The notes: generated by a model not told the origin, from the letters alone. DNA of 33,941 bases from Endomicrobium sp. (GCA_031264105.1 JAISEM010000020.1:1-33941); one strand, 5' to 3'; shown: positions 8,038-18,493, numbered from the stretch's first letter. A program made the numbers and translations.

Positions 8038-9912
8038 TTAACCCCTTTCCACAGAACTAAATTTGCATGAAGTCATACAAACTCCACATTTAACACATTT
8101 TGAAGCATCAATCGTATGTTTCTTTCCCTTCTGTCCGGTAATCGCTTTAACAGGACACTTTGAAGCACATACTCCACAGCCGACACATTTATCTGCTATA
8201 GTATAACTTAGCAAATTTACACATTCCTCCGCTGGACATCTTTTTTCTTTCACGTGAGCATTATATTCATCTCTAAAATATTTTAACGTAGATAACACTG
8301 GATTTGGAGCAGTTTTACCTAACCCGCACAGGGACCCTGCCATAACTGCTTTTGCAAGCCGTTCAAGGAGAACAAGAGTTTCCTCATTTGCTTTGCCATT
8401 TGTAATATCTGTAAGCATTAAAAGCATTTGCTTAGTGCCTTCCCTACATAAAACGCATTTCCCACAAGATTCGTTCTGGGTAAACTGCATAAAGAACTTT
8501 GAGACATTTACCATACAATTATGCTTACTCATAACTACAAGTCCGCCGGAACCAACCATCGCACCAACCTTTTTTAACGACTCAAACTCTAAAGGAAGAT
8601 CAAAATGTTCTTTTGTAAGACAACCACCTGAAGGTCCGCCTATTTGGACGGCCTTAAAATTATCTTCTTTAATTTTGTCTTCGTCATCTGTAACACCACC
8701 TGCTATGTCAAATATTACATGTCTTAAAGTCGTACCCATAGGGACTTCTATCAATCCTGTATTAACAACATTTCCTGTCAAAGCAAAAGTTTTTGTGCCT
8801 GTAGAATTTTCAGTTCCTATCTTCCTAAACTCTAAAGCTCCATAATTTATTATTAATGGAACAGTCGCAAGCGTCTCAACATTATTTATAGTTGTAGGCT
8901 TTCCCCATAAACCACTTTGGGCAGGAAAAGGAGGTTTTGGCAATGGCATCCCGCGTTTCCCTTCAAGAGAGGCTATTAAAGCTGTTTCTTCTCCACATAC
9001 AAAAGCACCGGCTCCTTCCATAACATGAAGTCTAAAATTGCGATTTGAACCAAAAACATTATCCCCCAAAATGCCTATGTCTGTAGCATCTTTTACAGCT
9101 TTGTTCATTCTCTCAACGGCAAGACCGTATTCTGTTCTTACATAAATATATCCTTCGTCAGCTCCTGTAGCTTTTGCCGCTATTATCAACCCTTCAATAA
9201 CACTATGCGGGTTTCCTTCCATAACGCTTCTGTCCATAAAAGCGCCCGGATCGCCCTCATCACCGTTGCAAATCATATATTTTTTTGTTCCTTCTTGTTT
9301 CCTTGTTATGTCCCATTTTCTTCCCGTCAAAAATCCAGCTCCACCTCGTCCTCTTAAGCCAGATTCCAAAACAACATCGCAAATTTCTTTATCTGTCATT
9401 TGCATACAAGCTTTTTTTGCAGCTAAATATCCGCCATTAGCTATATATTCTCTAATATTTTCAGGATCTATAATACCGCACTGTTTAAGCACCATTCTGT
9501 ACTGTTTTTGATAGAAAGGAATTTCTTCTTGACCCTTGCAGATAGTATCGCCACTACGGTAACAAAGTCTCTCTATAAGCTCATCATTTTTAACAGTCTT
9601 TTCTAGAATTTCTTTTGCATCTTCCGGTTTGACTTTTGTATAAAGTATTCCTGCCGGTAAAATATTTATTAGCGGCCCATTTTGACAAAATCCCTGACAC
9701 CCACTTTTTGAAAAGAATGAGCCACTATTTTCTTTTTTAAGTTCAATATGAGCATCAATACCGAGTTCTTTAGCTGCATCAACCAAAGTATTAAAAACTT
9801 TAAGAGATCCGTTTGCTACACATCCTGTGCCAGCGCATACGATAGCTCTTTTTTTTATATTTTCTCTGGAAGATAAAAAATCTTCGATTATTTTTTCCAA
9901 ATCAATCGTCAT
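8038..9912 (-). CDS. hydB: NADH-binding hydrogenase subunit HydB (NuoF-like)
   Basis: This is the flavin and NAD(H) subunit of the trimeric hydrogenase. An N-terminal thioredoxin-like 2Fe-2S domain has Cys motifs CAGTGC and CQGFC. It is followed by the NuoF core: GRGGAGFLTGRKW and CNGDEGDPGAFMDR for FMN and NADH, then GAGAFVCGEETALI. Next come an SLBB segment and the N3-type 4Fe-4S motif ESCGKCVLCREG. The C-terminus adds two ferredoxin-like 4Fe-4S motifs, CVGCGVCASKC and CVKCGVCMTSC. The 624 residues match HydB of bifurcating hydrogenases; the extra C-terminal clusters separate it from respiratory NuoF. It sits between hydC and hydA with gaps of 0-5 bases. Confidence 0.95.
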   Translation of the reverse strand: MTIDLEKIIEDFLSSRENIKKRAIVCAGTGCVANGSLKVFNTLVDAAKELGIDAHIELKKENSGSFFSKSGCQGFCQNGPLINILPAGILYTKVKPEDAKEILEKTVKNDELIERLCYRSGDTICKGQEEIPFYQKQYRMVLKQCGIIDPENIREYIANGGYLAAKKACMQMTDKEICDVVLESGLRGRGGAGFLTGRKWDITRKQEGTKKYMICNGDEGDPGAFMDRSVMEGNPHSVIEGLIIAAKATGADEGYIYVRTEYGLAVERMNKAVKDATDIGILGDNVFGSNRNFRLHVMEGAGAFVCGEETALIASLEGKRGMPLPKPPFPAQSGLWGKPTTINNVETLATVPLIINYGALEFRKIGTENSTGTKTFALTGNVVNTGLIEVPMGTTLRHVIFDIAGGVTDDEDKIKEDNFKAVQIGGPSGGCLTKEHFDLPLEFESLKKVGAMVGSGGLVVMSKHNCMVNVSKFFMQFTQNESCGKCVLCREGTKQMLLMLTDITNGKANEETLVLLERLAKAVMAGSLCGLGKTAPNPVLSTLKYFRDEYNAHVKEKRCPAEECVNLLSYTIADKCVGCGVCASKCPVKAITGQKGKKHTIDASKCVKCGVCMTSCKFSSVERG

Positions 9913-10389
9913 TTAGTCCCCCATTGTCTCGTCTATAAGCTTAACAATTTTTTCAATAGTCATCTGACCATGAATATTTTCATTTATAACTACTACTGGA
10001 GCAAGACCACAAGCACCAAGACACGCAACAGTCTCAATTGTAAACAACATATCTTTTGTAGTATTTTCGTTTTCTTTTAAACCCAACTTTTTTCTTATAC
10101 CGTCTATAATAACCGTTGATTTCTTAACGTGACATGCAGTTCCATTACAAACTTTTATGATATTTTTCCCCTTTGGCTTTAGTGCAAAGTGGGAGTAAAA
10201 TGTAGCTACGCCATAAACTATTGCAGGAGACATATCAAGAGATGATGATATAAAAGACATGATTTCTTCAGACAAATACCTGTATTCTCCTTGAACGGAT
10301 TGTAAGATTGGTATAAGTTTTGACTTGTCAAAATTGTTTTCTTCTAGAATACGACAAACTGCTTCAAACTTAGAGTAATTTGATGTCAT
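9913..10389 (-). CDS. hydC: hydrogenase subunit HydC (NuoE-like 2Fe-2S protein)
   Basis: A 158-residue NuoE/HndA-type protein that holds one 2Fe-2S cluster and passes electrons near HydB. An N-terminal helical bundle (about 1-75) precedes a thioredoxin-like fold with ligands CNGTACH and CLGACG. The start is preceded by AAGGAG. It is the first hydrogenase gene of the trio and ends immediately before the hydB start. The gene upstream is a small secreted protein with no known hydrogenase role. Assignment is by motif, length and gene order together. Confidence 0.93.
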   Translation of the reverse strand: MTSNYSKFEAVCRILEENNFDKSKLIPILQSVQGEYRYLSEEIMSFISSSLDMSPAIVYGVATFYSHFALKPKGKNIIKVCNGTACHVKKSTVIIDGIRKKLGLKENENTTKDMLFTIETVACLGACGLAPVVVINENIHGQMTIEKIVKLIDETMGD

Positions 10390-10421
10390 TTGCTCCGCTC
10401 CTTAAAGTGGACATATTTATA

Positions 10422-10730
10422 TCAAGGTTTTAATAATTTGACTTTTATAAGGAGAGCTTTTATTTTTTCAAGGATTATTTTAAAAACTTCTATTACCTTT
10501 TCAATATTAAAGTTATTAGAAACAATATGAGATTTACGGTATATAGTAGATAGATTATCGCTTACATCAATATATTTAGTTTCGTTCTGTCTTGCAGATT
10601 TATAAGGATCTTCAAGAACAGTTTCTTTTGGTAAGGAAGTATTGCTTTTGCTTTCTGCGGCAAAAACAAAAGAATTGCTACAAAAAACAATTGTTAAAAA
10701 TAACAAGATAAAGTTTTTATCCGTTTTCAT
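10422..10730 (-). CDS. small secreted protein of unknown function
   Basis: A 102-residue protein with a clear Sec signal peptide: MKTDKN, then a hydrophobic stretch, then a likely cleavage after FVFAA near residue 25. The mature part is polar, with a C-terminal amphipathic Lys/Ile/Leu-rich helix that could lie on a membrane. It overlaps the end of the antiporter gene by 14 bases and ends 32 bases before hydC. It therefore looks like a member of the same transcript. I do not recognise a family. Confidence 0.6.
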   Translation of the reverse strand: MKTDKNFILLFLTIVFCSNSFVFAAESKSNTSLPKETVLEDPYKSARQNETKYIDVSDNLSTIYRKSHIVSNNFNIEKVIEVFKIILEKIKALLIKVKLLKP

Positions 10731-11889
10731 TTTGTTTTGATAAAAGACATTTAAGTATTATTGGCGTTATAAAAGTAGTAAGCATTATAACAGCAACCAA
10801 AGCGCTATATTCTTTTGAACCAAAAACGTTATTTTCAAGACCTATGCCAGCAAATATCAAACCAACTTCTCCACGTGGGATCATTGAAACGCCTATCAAA
10901 AACTTATTTATATCTTTTTTAAAAACCACAAAGCCTGCTACAGCTTTTCCGACAAAAGCTACGGCAAAAAGAACTGCTGCCAAAACCAATATTTCTCTGT
11001 TAGCAGCTATAAATGGATTAAATGCGCTTATGTCAACGTTAGTTCCCATTAATACAAAAAATAGAGGAACAAAAAAAGCATATATAGGCTTTATATCTCT
11101 TTTTATCTCTTGAGACTGTTTAGTCGTTGAAAGAACAAGACCCGCCACAAAAGCCCCCACTATTGAAGCAAGATCTACTTTGACTGCAAATGCCGAGACA
11201 ACAAAACAAAATGCAATTCCCATAACAAATATAACATGCTCTTGCTTCATTTTTGCAAAAAGTCTAAATACTGTTGGAGCTATAAGAATTCCTGCTATTG
11301 TTGATAAAACTAAGAATAATATTGACGTTGCACTTACTTGGGCTATTGTTTCAAAAGTAACCGTTGCGCCTTGGACAAGTTTTAAAACTACAGCCAAAAT
11401 TGCAAGACCTATAACGTCATCAATGACCGCTGCTCCCAAAACAATTTTTGCTTCTTTAGTCTCAAGTTTTTTTAAATCCATAAACACTCTTGCTGTAATG
11501 CCAACTGACGTTGCCGTAAGAACAGCACCAGCAAAAATTGCCTGCGCATTTGAAAGACCAAAATGCAAGAATACAAAATAACCAAGAAAGTAAGGAGCAA
11601 TAACACCAACAAAAGCTACGGCAGTAGCCCAACCACCGGCTTTTAAAAATTCTTTTATGTCCATTGAAAGACCAACTTCAAAAAGAAGAATTATAGCGCC
11701 AAGTCCTGATATGCTTGTTAAAATAGGCGTTTCATGAACAAGTCCCAATATGCTAGGACCTATAAGAACACCTGCTAAAAGCTCGCCAATTATAGCGCTT
11801 TGTCTTAATTTTAAAGCTATTTCTCCAAGAATCTTTGCAAATAAAAGAATACTTGCCAAAGATATCAGAAATCCAAAAACATCGTGCAT
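10717..11889 (-). CDS. cation/proton antiporter, CPA2 (Kef/NapA) type
   Basis: A membrane protein of 390 residues with about 12-13 predicted helices and no C-terminal TrkA-N domain. It shows the exchanger core: GELLAGVLIGP near 35-45, TATSVGITARV, the ion-binding pair Asp157-Asp158 in AAVIDDVIGL, and IPRGEVGLIFAGIG near the end. Two adjacent Asp residues are typical of electrogenic Na+/H+ NapA-like members, so Na+ or K+ export in exchange for protons is likely. It lies directly upstream of the secreted protein and hydC-hydB-hydA. Coupling of ion gradients to hydrogen metabolism is a tempting but untested idea. The substrate is inferred. Confidence 0.85.
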   Translation of the reverse strand: MHDVFGFLISLASILLFAKILGEIALKLRQSAIIGELLAGVLIGPSILGLVHETPILTSISGLGAIILLFEVGLSMDIKEFLKAGGWATAVAFVGVIAPYFLGYFVFLHFGLSNAQAIFAGAVLTATSVGITARVFMDLKKLETKEAKIVLGAAVIDDVIGLAILAVVLKLVQGATVTFETIAQVSATSILFLVLSTIAGILIAPTVFRLFAKMKQEHVIFVMGIAFCFVVSAFAVKVDLASIVGAFVAGLVLSTTKQSQEIKRDIKPIYAFFVPLFFVLMGTNVDISAFNPFIAANREILVLAAVLFAVAFVGKAVAGFVVFKKDINKFLIGVSMIPRGEVGLIFAGIGLENNVFGSKEYSALVAVIMLTTFITPIILKCLLSKQNENG

Positions 11890-11910
11890 CCCTTAACCCC
11901 TTACCTCAAT

Positions 11911-12576
11911 TTACTTTTTCCAAGCCTTGCCACAATTAAAAGTTTCATGACAGCCTTCTCTTGCACAATCTGGTCCCGCATCTTCAAAAAGCAAAGGAGC
12001 TTCTTTTCGTACAAGATTTAGCATACGACATGCCATATCTTTCATTTCCCATTGCGCCCTGTTGCAACACCTTAATGAAAAGAAATGTCTCAATTCCCTG
12101 GCATTCATAGTAATTATTATTTGCGTAGCTGCAGCATTTGGCAAGATATATCTTGCATCTTCTGCAGGAATACCAGCATCTAAAAATTCTTTATATAAAC
12201 TTTCAGTACTTTTTAAAAAATTATTATATTTTTCTAAAAGCTTTTCGTCATTTTTTATTGTTGCAGGAAAAACAAAATCAACACCTGCTTTAGATTTCAC
12301 GTATCTTTGACTTTGAACAGAAAAAGAAGCTATTCTGTGTCTTGTAAGCTGAGCAAGCAAAGCACGGGATACGCCTTCAACGCCAAATGTAAACGATGCG
12401 TGCTCAAGCACAGAATGATGACCTGAAAAAATAACTTTACCTAACAAATCTTTAACTTTATCAGGCGTAAGATTTTCATCAATATAATCAATTGTTGACG
12501 CGCTATAACAAAGTCTTGCAGCAACCGCACACATTTTTTCCGCATCTTTAGTAAACTTTAAAAGTTTTACATTCAT
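11911..12576 (-). CDS. thyX: flavin-dependent thymidylate synthase
   Basis: ThyX methylates dUMP to dTMP using methylene-tetrahydrofolate, FAD and NADPH. The 221 residues include the signature RHRxxSxxxxSxRY, seen here as RHRIASFSVQSQRY (79-92), and the HHSVLEH segment near 53 that binds FAD. A CxxxF-containing C-terminal tail is also present. Using ThyX instead of ThyA is common in anaerobes and in small genomes. A dCMP deaminase-like gene at 17465 could supply its dUMP. It follows purA by 10 bases on the same strand. Confidence 0.95.
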   Translation of the reverse strand: MNVKLLKFTKDAEKMCAVAARLCYSASTIDYIDENLTPDKVKDLLGKVIFSGHHSVLEHASFTFGVEGVSRALLAQLTRHRIASFSVQSQRYVKSKAGVDFVFPATIKNDEKLLEKYNNFLKSTESLYKEFLDAGIPAEDARYILPNAAATQIIITMNARELRHFFSLRCCNRAQWEMKDMACRMLNLVRKEAPLLFEDAGPDCAREGCHETFNCGKAWKK

Positions 12577-12586
12577 AGTTTCATAC

Positions 12587-13957
<1,371 letters not shown>

Positions 13958-13968
13958 TTAACAAAATA

Positions 13969-14041
13969 CGCTCCCAACGAGATTTGAACTCGTGTCGCAG
14001 GATTGAAAATCCTGTGTCCTAGACCCCTAGACGATGGGAGC
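13969..14041 (-). tRNA. tRNA-Glu (anticodon TTC)
   Basis: A full cloverleaf on the minus strand: acceptor GCTCCCA / TGGGAGC, anticodon stem CAGGA / TCCTG with loop TTTTCAA, T loop TTCAAAT and discriminator G. The 3' CCA is not encoded. It lies three bases after tRNA-Lys, and both would come from the promoter at about 14.2 kb. Confidence 0.95.
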
Positions 14042-14044
14042 AAC

Positions 14045-14117
14045 TGAGCCCGGTGCGGCTCGAACGCACGACAACCTCATTAAAAGTGAGGTGCTCTACC
14101 GACTGAGCTACGGGCCC
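14045..14117 (-). tRNA. tRNA-Lys (anticodon TTT)
   Basis: A full cloverleaf on the minus strand: acceptor GGGCCCG / CGGGCTC with one G-U pair, anticodon stem CCTCA / TGAGG with loop CTTTTAA, and discriminator A. CCA is not encoded. It is the first of two tRNA genes in a short operon. Confidence 0.95.
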
Positions 14118-14198
14118 TTCAAATTGATTTGTTTGAAAGGGGGATTTAAATCTTTAGAATATTAGAGAACTAAACAACCCTGCTCTAACGACTTAACG

Positions 14199-14227
14199 AT
14201 GGTAACATAAATTTTTGTTTTTGTCAA
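14199..14227 (-). promoter_or_regulatory. promoter of the tRNA-Lys/tRNA-Glu operon
   Basis: A perfect -35 TTGACA (14227-14222) and a -10 TACCAT (14204-14199) are 17 bases apart on the minus strand. Transcription would start about 75 bases before tRNA-Lys. Spacing and position make this one of the better promoter calls in the window. Confidence 0.6.
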
Positions 14228-14239
14228 ACAATTTCATAT

Positions 14240-14335
14240 AAAAAAAACAAGAAGATACCGTCGTAAAATAGAAGAAACCTTTTCCAACCAATAGCGGGTT
14301 CTTCCAAACGACATTCGGTGGTACGCAATTATTTA
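14240..14335 (-). ncRNA. nested stem-loop element after glyS, possible terminator or small RNA
   Basis: On the minus strand, just past the glyS stop, an inner stem GAAGAACCC / GGTTTCTTC (8 of 9 paired) is enclosed by an outer stem GTCGT / ACGAC that extends with CCG / CGG around an AAT bulge. A T-rich run, TTGTTTTTTTT, follows about eight bases after the outer stem. A plain terminator would have one stem and no enclosing helix. It may be an elaborate glyQS terminator or a short structured RNA. The rest of 14118-14381 holds only the tRNA promoter. Confidence 0.35.
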
Positions 14336-14381
14336 ATACAAAAATTATAAGATATTAAATAAAATATTAACCCTTTTTAAA

Positions 14382-16493
14382 TTATTGTAAAGCAGAAAAA
14401 TCTAAAAATTTGGCAAAAATATTCTTTGTATAATTTAACAAAGAGATTCTGTTTGACTTTACAGCGGCATTTTCTGCCATAACCATAACTTTTTCAAAAA
14501 AATCGTCAATAATAGGCTTTATTTCCAAGACCTTATCAAAAATCTCAGTATATTTATTTTGAAAGACATAGACATCAACTTCTGCTTTTATTTTTACAGA
14601 AAATTTAAAAAGTTTTTTTTCAGGATCTTCTACCAATAAACTTTCATTTATTGACTCAGAAACATCAACGTTTTGTTTTTTTGCTTGATTTAAAATATTA
14701 TTTATTCTCTTAAAAACTGCCGAAATAGACGAAAAATCACCTTTTTGTCTTGCATTCTTTAAAGAAACAAGTTTAGGACGCAAAGAGCCTAAATCTTTTA
14801 ATTCCTCTTTTTCCAAAATACCAACCACGGATTTAACTTCGTCAAAACTATATCCTTCTGACTCAAGAATACCTTCTATTCTTTGACGTAAAAAATTAAT
14901 AAGCTTTTCATAAGCTACTTTATATTTTGGATTACTTTTTACATTTTCAGGTAAAAGATCAAATATCTTCCTTACTGCAAAACTTAAATCTTTATCTGGA
15001 AAAATTTGTGTCGCAATTCTTATAAATCCTATCGCGGCTCTTCTAAGACCATAAGGATCTGCAGAGCCAGAAGGTTCAAGACCTATAGAAAAATTTGCAG
15101 CTAAAGTATCTATTCTGTCAGACAACGATATCAAAGAAGCCAATTTATTTGAAGGAATTTTTCCAGATGCGCTTAAAGGTAAATAATGCTGTTCTATAGA
15201 CTCTGCGACCTCAAAGCTTTCACCTAACTTTGACGCATAGATTTTGCCCATAATTCCCTGTAGCTCAGGATATTCAAAAACCATCTCGGTAACTAAATCA
15301 GCTTTTGAAAGACTAACAGCTCTTTGAAGAGTTCTATCGTCTAACTGCACATTAAATTCTTTATTAAAAAATGCAACTATTTCTTTAATGCGTTCAATTT
15401 TTTCGTAAACAGTGCCTATTTCTTTATGGAAAATAACACCTTTAAGTTTTTCAATATTAGCATCAAGACCATTGTTCAAATCATTTTTATAGAAAAATTC
15501 AGCATCAGAAAGTCTTGCGGCAACAACCCTTTCATATCCTTCCTTAGCAATTTCTAAATAGGAAGATATTCCATTTTTAACACCTATAAAACAATTTAAA
15601 AATTTATTATTTTTATCATTTACTGCAAAACATTTTTGGCTTTTTTTCATACATACAGTGAGAACTTCTGAAGGTAAATCCAAATATTTCCTATCAAAAT
15701 CGCAAAGAACTGCCGACGGATATTCAACTAGATAATTTACTTCGTCAATTAAAGTTTCATCAGGGACTATAATACCGACATTTTTTACTACAGATTCTAT
15801 TGACTTTTTCATTTCTTCACGCCTTTTATTTTGGTCAACTAAAACTGATTTATTTTGCAGCGTTGTCAAATAGGTTTCAGGAGAATCTATTTTTATCTTA
15901 GATATATCATAAGTATGAAGACCTATCGTCCAATTGGAAGAGTTGACATCAGCTATTCTAAATTTGATTATCTTTTTTCCAAATAGTGCTATTATGTTTC
16001 TTATAGGTCTTGCAAATCTGAAACCACTTTCTTCCCATATCATAGATTTAGGAAAAGCTATTGAGTTTATTATCTTTGGAAAAGTAGAAGCTAAAAGGTT
16101 TTCTGTTTTTTCACCTTTTGTTTTTTTGATAAACGAAAGATACTCGCCTTTTTCTGTAACCTTCTTAACAAGTTTGTCTGGAGATGTGCCATTTTTTGCA
16201 GCAAAACCTTTGGCAGTCCGTGTCCAATCGCCATTTACATCTTTTGCCGCTCTCCAAGAAGGCCCTGAAATCTCCTCTATTTTATCTTCGCTTTTTACAG
16301 CCAAATCTCCAACAATTAAAGCAAGTCTTCTTGGCGTAGCAAAAGTTTTTATTGCTCCGTGTTTTATATTTAAAATTTCAAACTCTTTTAACGCGATTTG
16401 TTCAATTTGTTTTAATGCAGGCTCTATATAAGACGTCGGAATTTCTTCGGTCCCTATCTCAAGCAATGCGTTTTTTATGTTATCGTTGGTCAT
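14382..16493 (-). CDS. glyS: glycyl-tRNA synthetase beta subunit
   Basis: The beta subunit of the heterotetrameric bacterial glycyl-tRNA synthetase, which binds and checks tRNA-Gly. At 703 residues it is full length. It begins with the family segment [20 protein letters not shown], contains the [18 protein letters not shown] region of its HD-like domain and the [14 protein letters not shown] segment, and ends with a DALR-like anticodon-binding domain. Its start overlaps the glyQ end by 14 bases, so the two subunits are translationally coupled. Confidence 0.96.
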   Translation of the reverse strand: MTNDNIKNALLEIGTEEIPTSYIEPALKQIEQIALKEFEILNIKHGAIKTFATPRRLALIVGDLAVKSEDKIEEISGPSWRAAKDVNGDWTRTAKGFAAKNGTSPDKLVKKVTEKGEYLSFIKKTKGEKTENLLASTFPKIINSIAFPKSMIWEESGFRFARPIRNIIALFGKKIIKFRIADVNSSNWTIGLHTYDISKIKIDSPETYLTTLQNKSVLVDQNKRREEMKKSIESVVKNVGIIVPDETLIDEVNYLVEYPSAVLCDFDRKYLDLPSEVLTVCMKKSQKCFAVNDKNNKFLNCFIGVKNGISSYLEIAKEGYERVVAARLSDAEFFYKNDLNNGLDANIEKLKGVIFHKEIGTVYEKIERIKEIVAFFNKEFNVQLDDRTLQRAVSLSKADLVTEMVFEYPELQGIMGKIYASKLGESFEVAESIEQHYLPLSASGKIPSNKLASLISLSDRIDTLAANFSIGLEPSGSADPYGLRRAAIGFIRIATQIFPDKDLSFAVRKIFDLLPENVKSNPKYKVAYEKLINFLRQRIEGILESEGYSFDEVKSVVGILEKEELKDLGSLRPKLVSLKNARQKGDFSSISAVFKRINNILNQAKKQNVDVSESINESLLVEDPEKKLFKFSVKIKAEVDVYVFQNKYTEIFDKVLEIKPIIDDFFEKVMVMAENAAVKSNRISLLNYTKNIFAKFLDFSALQ

Positions 16494-17367
16494 TGTCTAC
16501 TCCCGAACTAGATTCCAGATTTATATCTTCAGTCATTTTTAAATATTCTTCGGCTACTGTCTTTGCAATAGTTCTTACTCTTAAAATATATCCAATTCTT
16601 TCAGATACTGAAATTGCCCCTCTGGCATCAAGCAAATTAAATAAGTGGGAGCATTTCATAACCGCATCATATGCAGGCAGCGGAAGTCTAGATTGGGAAA
16701 GCTTTTTTGCTTCGTTTTCCCAATCAGAAAAGTGTTTTTTTAACATATCAACATTTGCCTTTTCAAAGTTATAAGCAGACCACTGTTTCTCATCTTCAAG
16801 ATGAACGTCTCCATAAGTCAGCGTATCATTCCATTGTAAATCGTAAACATTATTTTTCTTTTGAACATACGTGGCAAGACGTTCAGTGCCATATGTAATC
16901 TCAACTGAAATCGGGTTTAACGATATACCACCAACTTGTTGGAAATAAGTAAATTGAGTCGCTTCCATACCATCAATCCACACTTCCCAGCCAAGTCCCC
17001 AAGCGCCAAGAGTTGGAGATTCCCAATCGTCTTCAACAAATCTTATATCGTGTTTTTTAGGATCTAATCCTATAGCTTTTAGGCTGTTTAAATAAATCTG
17101 TTGTATATTTTTGGGCGCTGGCTTCATAATTACTTGGAACTGATAATAATGCTGAAGCCTGTTGGGATTTTCGCCATATCTACCATCTGCAGGTCTTCTA
17201 GATGGCTCAACATAAGCAACATTCCAAGCATTAGAACCTAAAGAGTGCAAAAAAGTTGCAGGGTTGAAAGTGCCAGCTCCTTTTTCTAAATCGTATGGCT
17301 GCCATATAAGGCAGCATTGATTTGCCCAAAATTTCTGTAAAGTCATAATAATTTCTTGAAAATTCAT
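16480..17367 (-). CDS. glyQ: glycyl-tRNA synthetase alpha subunit
   Basis: The catalytic alpha subunit, a class II synthetase of 295 residues that activates glycine. Clear family segments are [39 protein letters not shown] and [20 protein letters not shown]. The start is preceded by GGGAGA at good spacing. There is no room for a T-box riboswitch in the 97-base upstream gap, so control is likely at the promoter. It is the first gene of glyQ-glyS. Confidence 0.96.
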   Translation of the reverse strand: MNFQEIIMTLQKFWANQCCLIWQPYDLEKGAGTFNPATFLHSLGSNAWNVAYVEPSRRPADGRYGENPNRLQHYYQFQVIMKPAPKNIQQIYLNSLKAIGLDPKKHDIRFVEDDWESPTLGAWGLGWEVWIDGMEATQFTYFQQVGGISLNPISVEITYGTERLATYVQKKNNVYDLQWNDTLTYGDVHLEDEKQWSAYNFEKANVDMLKKHFSDWENEAKKLSQSRLPLPAYDAVMKCSHLFNLLDARGAISVSERIGYILRVRTIAKTVAEEYLKMTEDINLESSSGVDNDQR

Positions 17368-17389
17368 ACTATCTCCCGATTAACAGCCA

Positions 17390-17418
17390 ACTATAAAATC
17401 AGAAAAATATTTTAACAA
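17390..17418 (-). promoter_or_regulatory. promoter of glyQS
   Basis: A -35 TTGTTA (17418-17413) and a -10 TATAGT (17395-17390) are 17 bases apart on the minus strand, about 20 bases before the glyQ start region. It shares the 97-base divergent gap with the promoter of the deaminase gene. Confidence 0.5.
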
Positions 17419-17428
17419 AAAAAGTATA

Positions 17429-17459
17429 TTGACACAATACGGATTTTTTTAGTTAAATT
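17429..17459 (+). promoter_or_regulatory. promoter of the dCMP deaminase gene, predicted leaderless
   Basis: TTGACA at 17429-17434 is followed 18-19 bases later by TTAAAT/TAAATT (about 17453-17459). The ATG is at 17465, where transcription would be expected to begin, and there is no Shine-Dalgarno. The mRNA would therefore have little or no leader. The -10 is weak, so a promoter further upstream is possible. Confidence 0.4.
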
Positions 17460-17464
17460 GCGCA

Positions 17465-17962
17465 ATGGCTAAAAAAAATAACACTAACCCCCTGCGTCCC
17501 TCTTGGAACGAATATTTTATGAAATTGGCATGGCTTGTAGCAGAAAGATCTACTTGCAAACGTCATCATGTTGGCGCAGTTATTGTAAGAGATAAGAGAA
17601 TTCTTACGACAGGCTACAACGGCGCAGCTTCAGGAACAGAAGATTGTTTATCTTTGGGTTGTTTGAGAGATGCTATGGACATACCTTCAGGCCAAAGGCA
17701 TGAAATATGCAGGGCTATTCATGCTGAACAGAATGCAATTATCCAAGGCGGCTACCACGGAATAAATATCAAATATTCAACTCTTTATTGTACTCACTCT
17801 CCTTGTGTTCTATGCGCAAAAATGATAGTTAATGCTGGAATAAAAAAAATTATAGCAGATATACAATACCCTGATACTACTTTTAAAGAACTTTTCTCGG
17901 AAGTCGGAGTGGAATTTTCTACTTTGCATTTAAACAATCTCTCTATAGCGCAGGTCTTATAA
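17465..17962 (+). CDS. deoxycytidylate deaminase family protein (ComEB-like)
   Basis: A zinc-dependent deaminase that probably turns dCMP into dUMP for thymidylate synthesis. The 165 residues carry the zinc site HAE (His86, Glu88 as proton shuttle) and PCVLC (Cys114, Cys117). The N-terminal RSTCKRHHVGAVIVRDKRIL and TGYNGAASG are typical of dCMP deaminases of the ComEB type. ThyX, encoded 5 kb away, would use the product. The gene is divergent from glyQS and lacks a ribosome binding site. Substrate is inferred from family resemblance; cytidine or other nucleotide deamination is less likely. Confidence 0.88.
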   Translation: MAKKNNTNPLRPSWNEYFMKLAWLVAERSTCKRHHVGAVIVRDKRILTTGYNGAASGTEDCLSLGCLRDAMDIPSGQRHEICRAIHAEQNAIIQGGYHGINIKYSTLYCTHSPCVLCAKMIVNAGIKKIIADIQYPDTTFKELFSEVGVEFSTLHLNNLSIAQVL

Positions 17963-18001
17963 ACGCATAGTTGAGTTTGAATAACTGAAGGGAGGAGGTT
18001 T

Positions 18002-18433
18002 ATGTTAAAAAAATTAACGTTAGTATTGTGCGGCGTTTTCTTTTTTGTATGTTTTACTCCGGTACTGTCTTTTGCAGATGAGCATCATGACAAAGGTCCA
18101 AAGGCAGAGGAATTCAAAGAAGATAAGCATAAGTTTATTTCTAAATTAGATGACTTGTTAACAAAATACGAGAAGGTAGCAGACACTAAGAAAGAGTCTA
18201 TAAAGAAGGACATAAGAAAACTTGTCGTTGACTTTCTCGATAAAAAAAAATAACTGCCAAGAAAGAAAAAGCTATTAAACTACAAGCAAAGATAAGCGAA
18301 TATGAAGCTGACAAAAATAAAGTTATTGATGCTAAAGTAGATTTCGTAACAAGCGATGAAGGTCGTGAAAAAAATACATAAAAAGCAAGCTCATTTTGAT
18401 GAGAAAAAAGTTGCAAAAGCCGCAGAAAAATAA
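18002..18433 (+). pseudogene. secreted charged helical protein, shifted twice in A-runs
   Basis: An excellent ribosome site (GGGAGGAGG) precedes ATG 18002. The protein has a Sec signal peptide ending near FADEHH, then a Lys/Glu-rich helical region. The open frame stops at 83 codons right after a run of nine A (18241-18249). Adding one A continues the same type of sequence (TAKKEKAIKLQAKISEYEAD) to about 18360, where a run of seven A precedes a stop. Removing one A there continues as IHKKQAHFDEKKVAKAAEK to TAA at 18433, right before the terminator. So the gene is about 140 codons with two homopolymer shifts. This may be a pseudogene, read errors, or slippage-rescued expression. Family unknown. 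Confidence 0.6.
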
Positions 18434-18448
18434 TATTTTCAACCAAAC

Positions 18449-18489
18449 AAAAAAAGACTAGGTTGGTTTGCCACTTAGTCTTTTTTTTT
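18449..18489. terminator. bidirectional rho-independent terminator
   Basis: AAAAAAAGACTA and TAGTCTTTTTTT form a 12-pair stem around a loop of about 15 bases, with A and T runs on the two sides. It serves the plus-strand secreted protein gene and the minus-strand HAD gene, which converge here. Confidence 0.75.
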
Positions 18490-18493
18490 GTGT

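Noticed and set aside
8393-8845. Plus-strand 150-codon ORF
   Set aside because: Lies wholly within hydB on the other strand, whose motifs are intact; a shadow frame.
11180-11581. Plus-strand 133-codon ORF
   Set aside because: Antisense of the antiporter helices; composition is that of a shadow.
15934-16774. Plus-strand ORFs of 165 and 140 codons
   Set aside because: Antisense to glyS and glyQ, both full length.
17368-17464. T-box riboswitch for glyQS
   Set aside because: The whole gap is 97 bases and holds two promoters; no T-box sequence or specifier stem fits.
18198-18446. Minus-strand 82-codon ORF with hydrophobic stretches
   Set aside because: Antisense of the Lys/Glu-rich secreted protein gene; hydrophobicity arises from the reverse complement of its codons.
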